Positions 5,371-11,148 of a stretch of 11,148 nucleotides of DNA are shown piece after piece. The stretch comes from an uncultured Alistipes sp. (GTDB taxonomy: Bacteria; Bacteroidota; Bacteroidia; Bacteroidales; Rikenellaceae): NCBI GenBank assembly GCA_934754975.1, contig CAKVKI010000068.1, positions 1 to 11,148 of the forward strand. The letters run 5' to 3'. Position numbers and translations under genes: made by a program. The notes under the pieces were generated by a model that was given only the letters and a program-made list of their open reading frames with translations, was not told where the DNA came from and did not search any database. Every line of letters begins with the position of its first letter. Within the stretch, counting starts at the first letter, position 1.

Positions 5371-6621
5371 ATGAAATTTGATAAGTTGAAACCCAATTTG
5401 CAGAACCTGAATCTGGACGGCGTGAAGAAGGCAGCTTCGCGCGCGGCCCGTGTCCGTGTGAAACCGAGCCGCAGACAATGGATCGCGCTGCTCTGCGCCG
5501 CGATCGTCGCGGCCGTACTGCTTGTGGTGCTGCTCCGGCCGCGGCCGGCGTCGGTCACGCTTCCGGTCGTGGCCGCGGAACCCGTCACCACGGAGGACGT
5601 CAATATTTACGGCGACTATGTGGGCCGCATCCGCGCCCAGCAGTTCGTCGAAATCCGGGCGCGTGTCGAAGGCTACCTCGAAAAGATGCTTTTCGCCGAA
5701 GGCACCTATATTAAGAAAGGCCAGACGCTTTTCGTGATCGACCCGCTCGTTTACCGGGCGCGTGTCGATAAGGCCAAGGCCCAGCTCAACAAGGCGCGCG
5801 CACAGGCCCTGAAAGCCAAGCGCGACCTCGACCGTATCCGTCCGCTCTACCAGCAGAGCGCGGCCAGCCAGCTCGAACTGGACAACGCCATCGCTTCGTA
5901 CGAAAGCGCCGCGGCCGACGTCGTGGTGGGCGAAGCCGACCTCACGCAGGCCGAGATGACGCTGGGCTACACCAATGTCAAATCGCCCATCGCGGGGTAT
6001 ATCTCCGAGCGCAACGCCGACATCGGGACGCTCGTGGGGCCGAGCGGCAAATCGCTGCTGGCGACCGTGGTGAAGAGCGATACGGTGCGCGTCGATTTCA
6101 GCATGACCGCATTGGACTACCTGCGCAGCAAAGCCCGCAACGTCAATCTCGGACACCGCGATACGGCCCGTAAATGGGACCCCTACATTACCGTGACGCT
6201 GGCCGACGGCTCCGAATATCCCTACCGGGGGCTGGTCGATTTCGCCGATCCGCAGGTCGATCCCCAGACGGGTACCTTCTCCGTCCGTGCCGAGATGTCC
6301 AACCCCGAACATATCCTGCTGCCGGGCCAGTTCACCAAAGTGCGGCTGCTGCTCGACGTACGTGAAAACGCCGTGGTCGTGCCTTCGAAAGCCGTGGTGA
6401 TCGAGAAGGGCGGCGCCTATATCTTCGTGGTGCGTCCCGACAGCATCGTCGAGAAGCGTTTCATCGAAACGGGACCCGAAATCGGGCGGAACATCGTCGT
6501 CGAACGCGGTCTGGTGTCGGGAGAAGATATCGTCGTGGAGGGATATCATAAGCTCCAGCACGGTATGAAAGTCGAACCGGTCGTCGCACGGCGCGAAGAG
6601 GAGGCCGAAAATCAGCAGTAA
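5371..6621 (+). CDS. RND efflux membrane-fusion protein (periplasmic adaptor, AcrA/MexA type)
   Basis: 416 residues from the ATG at 5371. It links the inner-membrane RND pump to the outer-membrane channel in the periplasm. The lipoyl half-motif GYLEKMLFAEGTYIKKGQ is at 101-118 and runs to DP at 124-125. An alpha hairpin rich in Lys, Ala and Gln follows (about 128-203), then the second lipoyl half (SPIAGYIS, about 205-212), the beta barrel, and a membrane-proximal domain with VDPQTGTFSVRAEM and LLPGQFTKVRL. Unusually for this family there is no lipobox; a 35-residue basic, Asn/Leu/Lys-rich cytoplasmic leader precedes one transmembrane helix (about 38-55), so the protein is membrane-anchored. 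A TTG at 5332 would add 13 residues but is less likely than the ATG. No strong Shine-Dalgarno sequence is visible, only AT-rich DNA. First gene of the operon; the pump gene starts 3 bp after its stop. Confidence 0.93.
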   Translation: MKFDKLKPNLQNLNLDGVKKAASRAARVRVKPSRRQWIALLCAAIVAAVLLVVLLRPRPASVTLPVVAAEPVTTEDVNIYGDYVGRIRAQQFVEIRARVEGYLEKMLFAEGTYIKKGQTLFVIDPLVYRARVDKAKAQLNKARAQALKAKRDLDRIRPLYQQSAASQLELDNAIASYESAAADVVVGEADLTQAEMTLGYTNVKSPIAGYISERNADIGTLVGPSGKSLLATVVKSDTVRVDFSMTALDYLRSKARNVNLGHRDTARKWDPYITVTLADGSEYPYRGLVDFADPQVDPQTGTFSVRAEMSNPEHILLPGQFTKVRLLLDVRENAVVVPSKAVVIEKGGAYIFVVRPDSIVEKRFIETGPEIGRNIVVERGLVSGEDIVVEGYHKLQHGMKVEPVVARREEEAENQQ

Positions 6622-6624
6622 CCC

Positions 6625-9600
6625 ATGAAAGCGGACTTTTTTATCGACAGGCCCGTCTTTTCGACGGTGCTGTCCATCATCATCGTGATCGTCGGCGGCA
6701 TCGGCCTGGCCCTGCTGCCCGTCGATCAGTACCCCCAGATCGTGCCGCCCGTGGTTCGTATCTCGGCCTCCTATCCGGGCGCCGATGCGCAGACCGTGAC
6801 GCAGGCCGTGGCTACGCCCATCGAGCAGGAGCTGAACGGTACGCCCGGCATGATCTACATGGAGTCGTCCAGCTCCAATTCGGGCGGTTTCTCCGCCACG
6901 GTGACCTTCGATATCTCGACCGATCCCGACCTGGCGGCCGTGGATGTCCAGAACCGCCTGAAGAAGGCCGAAGCGCGTCTTCCGGCCGAGGTGGTGCAGA
7001 ACGGCATTTCGGTCGAGAAACAGGCTGCCAGCAAGCTGATGACCATCACGCTGCTGTCGTCCGACCCCAAGTTCGACGAAATCTACCTGAGCAACTATGC
7101 CACGCTCAACGTGCTGGACATGCTGCGCCGCGTGCCCGGCGTGGGCAGCGTCTCGAATGTCGGCAGCCGCTATTACGCCATGCAGATATGGGTCATGCCC
7201 GACAAGCTGGCCGACCTCGGCCTGACGGTCAAGGACCTGCAGGCGGCGCTCAAGGACCAGAACCGCGAATCCGCGGCCGGCGTGCTGGGGCAGGCCCCCA
7301 TGAACGGCATCGACGTGACGATTCCGATCACGGCGCAGGGCCGCCTGTCGTCGGTCAGCGAATTCGAGGATATCGTCGTGCGGGCCAATCCCGACGGTTC
7401 GATCATCCGCCTCAAGGACGTGGCGCGCATATCGCTCGAAGCCTCGTCCTACAACACCGAGAGCGGGATCAACGGCGGAAATGCCGCTGTGCTGAATATC
7501 AACATGCTTCCCGGCGCCAACGCCATGGAGGTCGCCGGTTCGGTCAAGAAAGTCATGGAGGAGATCCGCGCGAATTTCCCCGAGGGAATCAGCTACGAGA
7601 TTCCGTTCGACATGACCACCTACATTTCGGAGTCGATCCACCATGTCTACCAGACGCTTTTCGAAGCGCTGCTGCTGGTCATACTCGTGGTTTTCCTCTC
7701 GCTGCAGAGCTGGCGCGCGACGCTCATCCCGATCGTCGCTGTGCCGATCTCGCTGATCGGCACCTTCGGCGTGATGCTGGTCTTCGGCTTCTCGCTCAAT
7801 ATGCTGACGCTGCTGGGACTGATCCTCGCCATCGGTATCGTGGTGGACGACGCCATCGTCGTGGTCGAGAACGTGGACCGCATCATGAACGAGGAGCATC
7901 TTTCGCCTTACGAAGCGACGAAGAAGGCGATGGGCAGCCTGAGCGGCGCCCTGATCGCCATGTCGCTCGTGCTGTGCGCCGTGTTCGTCCCGGTGAGCTT
8001 CCTTTCGGGCATCACGGGACAGCTTTACCGCCAGTTTACCATTACGATCGCCGTGTCGGTAATCATTTCGACGGTCGTGGCGCTGACGCTCAGCCCCGTG
8101 ATGTGTTCGCTTTTCCTCAAACCCGGAAGCGGGGAGAAGAAAAACCGGATTTTCCGCCGTATCAACCTCGGATTGGCGACGGGCAACAAGTTCTACGGAC
8201 GGATGATTCAGGGGGCGCTGAAACATTCGCGGCGCATGTTCGCCGCCTTCGGCATCGTGCTGATCGGCATCTGGCTGATGAACCGCGTGGTGCCCCAGAG
8301 TTTCATGCCGCAGGAGGACCAGGGCTATTTCACCGTGGAGCTGGAACTGCCCGAGGGGGCGACTATCGAGCGTACGCGCGAAGTGACTGACCGGGCCATC
8401 GAGTTCCTGACGAACGACCCCGACGTGGAATACGTACTCAACGTGACGGGTTCGAGTCCCCGCGTGGGCACCAACCAGGCGCGCAGTCAGCTGACCGTGA
8501 TCCTCAAACCGTGGGGCGACCGCGATTCGGACGGGCTGAGCGAGGTGATGCAGCGTGTGCGTGCCGAGATGTCGCGCTATCCCGAGAGCAAGGTCTACCT
8601 TTCGCGGCCGGCCGTGATTCCCGGTCTGGGCAATTCGGGCGGATTCGAAATGGTCCTCGAAGCGCGCGGCAATACGACCTATGCCGAATTGCAGCATGCC
8701 GTCGATACGCTGATGCACTATGCCGCGCAGCGGCCCGAACTCACGGGACTCGCCTCGTCGATGCAGGGCGATATTCCGCAGCTCTATTTCGACGTGGACC
8801 GCGACAAGGCGCAGCTGCTGGGCGTCTCGATGTCGGATATTTTCTCGACGATGAAGGCGTTTACGGGTTCGATCTACGTCAATGACTTCAATATGTTCAA
8901 CCGCATCTACCGCGTTTACATTCAGGCCGAGGCTCCCTACCGCGCCCAGCGCGACAACCTGAACCTCTTCTTTGTGCGCGGGGCGGGCGGGGTGATGATT
9001 CCCATCACGGCGCTCGGTACGACGCATTATACGACGGGTGCAGGCAACATCAAACGCTTCAACATGTTCAACTCGGCGACCATTTCGGGCGAAGCGGCCC
9101 ACGGCTACAGCTCGGGACAGGCGATGAGCGTGCTGGAAGAGGTCGTCCGCAAACACCTCCCGGCGTCGGTCGGCGTCGAGTGGAGCGGACTCTCCTATCA
9201 GGAGAAGCATGTGGGCGGGCAGACCGGTCTGGTGCTGGCGCTGGCCTTCCTCTTCGTCTTCCTGTTCCTCGCCGCGCAGTACGAAAGCTGGTCGGTGCCC
9301 GTGGCCGTCATCCTGTCGCTTCCCGTGGCCGGTATCGGCGCCTATCTGGGCATCTGGATCTGCGGACTGGAGAACAACATCTATTTCCAGATCGGACTGG
9401 TGATGCTCGTGGGACTGGTGGCCAAGAACGCCATCCTGATCGTGGAGTTCGCCAAGGAGGAGATCGAGAAGGGGCGCGACGCCGTCTCTGCGGCCCTTAC
9501 CGCGGCGCACCTGCGTTTCCGTCCGATCGTGATGACCTCGCTGGCCTTCATCCTCGGCCTGCTGCCGCTGGTCTTCGCGTCGGGACCGGGTTCGGCCAGC

Positions 9601-9720
9601 CGTCAGGGCATCGGCACGGGTGTCTTCTTCGGCATGCTGGTCGCCATTACCGTCGGCATTGTCTTCGTGCCCTTCTTCTTCGTGTGGATTTATAAGATCA
9701 AAGCTAAACTGAAACGATGA
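6625..9720 (+). CDS. RND multidrug efflux pump, HAE1 (AcrB-like) inner-membrane subunit
   Basis: 1031 residues, the normal size for AcrB/MexB-like proton-driven exporters. It opens with ADFFIDRPVFSTVLSI, the typical start of the first transmembrane helix. Two halves are visible, each with a periplasmic porter region and a membrane block (about 340-500 and 865-1025). The proton-relay residues are present: Asp408-Asp409 in GIVVDDAIVVVEN (helix 4) and Lys934 in GLVAKNAILIVEF (helix 10). Further family marks are IDVQ-type VDVQNRL (107-112 region), PGVGSV (171-176), SFMPQEDQGYF (559-569) and RPIVMTSLAFILGLLPL (966-982). With adaptor and outer-membrane partners in the same operon, it should export hydrophobic or amphiphilic compounds such as drugs, dyes or bile salts; the substrates cannot be read from the sequence. 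Its TGA overlaps the ATG of the next gene (ATGA). Confidence 0.97.
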   Translation: MKADFFIDRPVFSTVLSIIIVIVGGIGLALLPVDQYPQIVPPVVRISASYPGADAQTVTQAVATPIEQELNGTPGMIYMESSSSNSGGFSATVTFDISTDPDLAAVDVQNRLKKAEARLPAEVVQNGISVEKQAASKLMTITLLSSDPKFDEIYLSNYATLNVLDMLRRVPGVGSVSNVGSRYYAMQIWVMPDKLADLGLTVKDLQAALKDQNRESAAGVLGQAPMNGIDVTIPITAQGRLSSVSEFEDIVVRANPDGSIIRLKDVARISLEASSYNTESGINGGNAAVLNINMLPGANAMEVAGSVKKVMEEIRANFPEGISYEIPFDMTTYISESIHHVYQTLFEALLLVILVVFLSLQSWRATLIPIVAVPISLIGTFGVMLVFGFSLNMLTLLGLILAIGIVVDDAIVVVENVDRIMNEEHLSPYEATKKAMGSLSGALIAMSLVLCAVFVPVSFLSGITGQLYRQFTITIAVSVIISTVVALTLSPVMCSLFLKPGSGEKKNRIFRRINLGLATGNKFYGRMIQGALKHSRRMFAAFGIVLIGIWLMNRVVPQSFMPQEDQGYFTVELELPEGATIERTREVTDRAIEFLTNDPDVEYVLNVTGSSPRVGTNQARSQLTVILKPWGDRDSDGLSEVMQRVRAEMSRYPESKVYLSRPAVIPGLGNSGGFEMVLEARGNTTYAELQHAVDTLMHYAAQRPELTGLASSMQGDIPQLYFDVDRDKAQLLGVSMSDIFSTMKAFTGSIYVNDFNMFNRIYRVYIQAEAPYRAQRDNLNLFFVRGAGGVMIPITALGTTHYTTGAGNIKRFNMFNSATISGEAAHGYSSGQAMSVLEEVVRKHLPASVGVEWSGLSYQEKHVGGQTGLVLALAFLFVFLFLAAQYESWSVPVAVILSLPVAGIGAYLGIWICGLENNIYFQIGLVMLVGLVAKNAILIVEFAKEEIEKGRDAVSAALTAAHLRFRPIVMTSLAFILGLLPLVFASGPGSASRQGIGTGVFFGMLVAITVGIVFVPFFFVWIYKIKAKLKR

Positions 9721-11093
9721 AACGACTTACGATAATCATCCTGCTGGCCGCAGCGGCCGGACTGGCCTCCTGCTCGGCGGTGCGGCATTGCAAAACGCCC
9801 GAACTCGACCTGCCGAAGCATATCGCCGAGGGGAATTCCGATTCCCTGACCATTGCCGACGTGCAGTGGTGGCGGTTCTACGGCGATTCGACCCTGTGCC
9901 GGATCATCGAACGCACGCTGGACAACAACCGGGATATGCTGGCCGCCGCCGCGCGCGTGGAGCGCCTGCGGCAGCTGTACCGGGTGAGTCGGGCCGAACG
10001 CCTGCCGTCGGTCACGGGAACTGCTTATGGCGAGTATGAAACCAACGACTACGCCGACGAGCAATCGAGCCGCGACCCTGAATTCGGGGCTAAAGTCACG
10101 CTCAGCTGGGAGCTGGACCTGTGGGGCAACCTGCGGTGGGCCAAACGCAAGGGCGGCGCCGAATACCTTGCTTCGGTCGAAGACCGCAGGGCGATGCGCA
10201 TGACGCTGGTTTCGACCGTCGCCGCGGCCTATTTCAACCTGATTGCGCTGGACAACGAGCTGTCGATCGTGCGGCGTACGCTTATCACGCGCAGCGAGGG
10301 ACTCTATCAGGTGCAGCTGCGGTTCGAGGGCGGCCTCACCTCCGAAATGGTCTACCAGCAGGCGAAGGTAGAGTACGCTTCGGCGGCGGCATTGATCCCG
10401 GACCTCGAACGCAAAATCAAGATCATGGAGAACGGCATCCTGCTGCTTATGGGCGAAAATCCCGACCGGCGGGTCGTGCGCGGCAGGATGAATACCGACA
10501 CCGAGTTCGCCGACAGCCTGCCTGTCGGACTGCCTTCCGGGCTGTTGCAGCGCCGTCCCGACGTCCGTTCTTCCGAGCAGCGGCTTCGCTCGGCGATGGC
10601 TTCGGCGGGTATGGCCTACGCCGATCGTTTTCCGCGCCTGACGTTTAATCTGACGGGAGGTCTCGAAAATGACGACCTGAGCGGATTTTTCCGTTCGCCC
10701 TTCTCGTATGTCGCCGGAACGCTCGCTTCGCCGATCTTCGGCTTCGGACGTAAGCAGGCCCGCTACCGCGCCGCGCTGGCTGCTTACGACGAAGCGCGTC
10801 TGGCTTACGAACAGCAGGTGCTGACGGTTTTCAAGGAGGCCAACGACGCTGTTGTAACTTATCGCAGCGCCCGCGAAGCGGCGGCCTTGAAGCTGAACCT
10901 GCGCGATGCGGCCCGTAAATACGTCGAACTGGCGCACCTGCAATACCGTGCCGGAAGCACCAATTACATCGACGTGCTGGACGCCCAGCGCCGCTATTTC
11001 GATGCCCAGATCGGTCTGAGCAACTCCGTGCGCGACGAACATCTGGCGTTGGTGCAGCTCTACAAGGCATTGGGCGGCGGCTGGACCGAATAA
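9717..11093 (+). CDS. RND efflux outer-membrane lipoprotein, NodT/OprM type
   Basis: 458 residues. The N terminus is a lipoprotein signal with lipobox LASC and Cys19 as the lipidation site. Family marks in order are QWWRFYGD (50-57), LSWELDLWGNLRWAKR (129-144), AAYFNLIALDNEL (170-182), GLPSGLLQRRPDVRSSEQRL (271-290), the second repeat after FPRLTFNLTGG, YRAGSTNYIDVLDAQ near residue 410-425, and LYKALGGGW at the C terminus. The two internal repeats each contribute beta strands and coiled helices to the trimeric channel through the outer membrane. It is the last gene of the operon, overlapping the pump gene by 4 bp, so it is probably translationally coupled and made in step with the pump. The sequence is full length. 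Confidence 0.95.
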   Translation: MKRLTIIILLAAAAGLASCSAVRHCKTPELDLPKHIAEGNSDSLTIADVQWWRFYGDSTLCRIIERTLDNNRDMLAAAARVERLRQLYRVSRAERLPSVTGTAYGEYETNDYADEQSSRDPEFGAKVTLSWELDLWGNLRWAKRKGGAEYLASVEDRRAMRMTLVSTVAAAYFNLIALDNELSIVRRTLITRSEGLYQVQLRFEGGLTSEMVYQQAKVEYASAAALIPDLERKIKIMENGILLLMGENPDRRVVRGRMNTDTEFADSLPVGLPSGLLQRRPDVRSSEQRLRSAMASAGMAYADRFPRLTFNLTGGLENDDLSGFFRSPFSYVAGTLASPIFGFGRKQARYRAALAAYDEARLAYEQQVLTVFKEANDAVVTYRSAREAAALKLNLRDAARKYVELAHLQYRAGSTNYIDVLDAQRRYFDAQIGLSNSVRDEHLALVQLYKALGGGWTE

Positions 11094-11098
11094 CCAGT

Positions 11099-11121
11099 TT
11101 TGGGGAGCGACGCTCCCCAAA
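11099..11121 (+). terminator. Strong hairpin after the efflux operon, possible terminator
   Basis: TTTGGGGAGCG (11099-11109) and CGCTCCCCAAA (11111-11121) are perfect inverted arms around one base, folding as about ten pairs with a GAC loop. It begins five bases after the stop of the last gene. The bases after the stem are TGAAAAGCGG, so there is no U-tract on the plus strand; it may instead protect the mRNA 3' end or work with further sequence beyond the window. Confidence 0.5.
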
Positions 11122-11122
11122 T

Positions 11123-11148
11123 GAAAAGCGGAATGTGTGGTTCGAACC
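11123..11148. other. Truncated symmetric element at the right edge
   Basis: The window ends GTGTGGTTCGAACC, containing the palindrome GGTTCGAACC. Two readings are open. One is the left arm of a terminator (AAAAGCGG is a typical A-tract and stem base). The other is the T-arm and 3' end of a tRNA on the minus strand (TTCGAAC loop). The part needed to decide lies outside the window. Confidence 0.3.

Noticed and set aside
5353..9510. A 1385-codon open frame on the minus strand opposite the adaptor and pump genes
   Set aside because: It is the antisense image of highly GC-biased codons. The protein is rich in His, Arg, Asp and Gln with no domain pattern, while the plus strand encodes textbook RND proteins over the same bases.
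9690..11120. A 476-codon open frame on the minus strand opposite the outer-membrane lipoprotein gene
   Set aside because: It mirrors the real gene and even reads through the downstream hairpin; no family features are visible.
1..11148. Mobile elements, CRISPR arrays or integration sites
   Set aside because: No transposase or integrase motifs, no spaced direct repeats and no terminal inverted repeats were seen; gene order and composition look like ordinary chromosome.

Overview
The window reads as a GC-rich member of the Bacteroidales, with an Alistipes-like (Rikenellaceae) genome as my best guess. The reasons are two strong Bacteroidetes-type -7 boxes (TAnnTTTG), AT-rich spacers between GC-rich genes, few Shine-Dalgarno sites, and gene families typical of that group. 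The genus is inferred from composition and style only. There is no sign of a phage, insertion sequence, CRISPR array or rRNA. The proteins look intact except where the window cuts the first gene.

Left block (1-2245, minus strand). Three genes read leftwards as one tight operon. They encode a stand-alone CheY-like receiver (2245-1877), a polyprenyl-phosphate sugar-phosphate transferase with an N-terminal degenerate receiver-like domain (1880-714, TTG start overlapping the receiver stop), and a TolC-type outer-membrane protein cut by the window edge (711-1). This looks like the beginning of an exopolysaccharide or surface-glycan export locus that continues to the left.

Middle block (2246-4968). 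A 348-bp divergent regulatory region holds a good plus-strand -7 box, a candidate minus-strand promoter, an inverted repeat and several hairpins. Reading right from it are a second output-less receiver (2594-2986) and a membrane histidine kinase with a large periplasmic-binding-protein-like sensor (2998-4968). Together these look like a hybrid two-component system split into two polypeptides. No DNA-binding output domain is encoded anywhere in the window. A rho-independent terminator lies at 5084-5107.

Right block (5207-11093). This is a complete tripartite RND efflux operon in the order membrane-fusion protein, HAE1-type RND pump and NodT-type outer-membrane lipoprotein. The genes are 3 bp apart and then overlap by 4 bp. 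Its promoter carries two perfect 17-bp palindromes in tandem, centred 21 bp apart and ending 10 bp before a consensus -7 box, which looks like a repressor operator pair. A strong hairpin follows the last gene.

The least ordinary features are the paired palindromes controlling the pump, and the combination of a pseudo-receiver fused to a glycan-initiating transferase, an intact receiver co-encoded with it, and a divergent receiver/kinase pair without an output domain. The second suggests, by inference only, that phosphosignalling might act directly on glycan synthesis through protein contacts.
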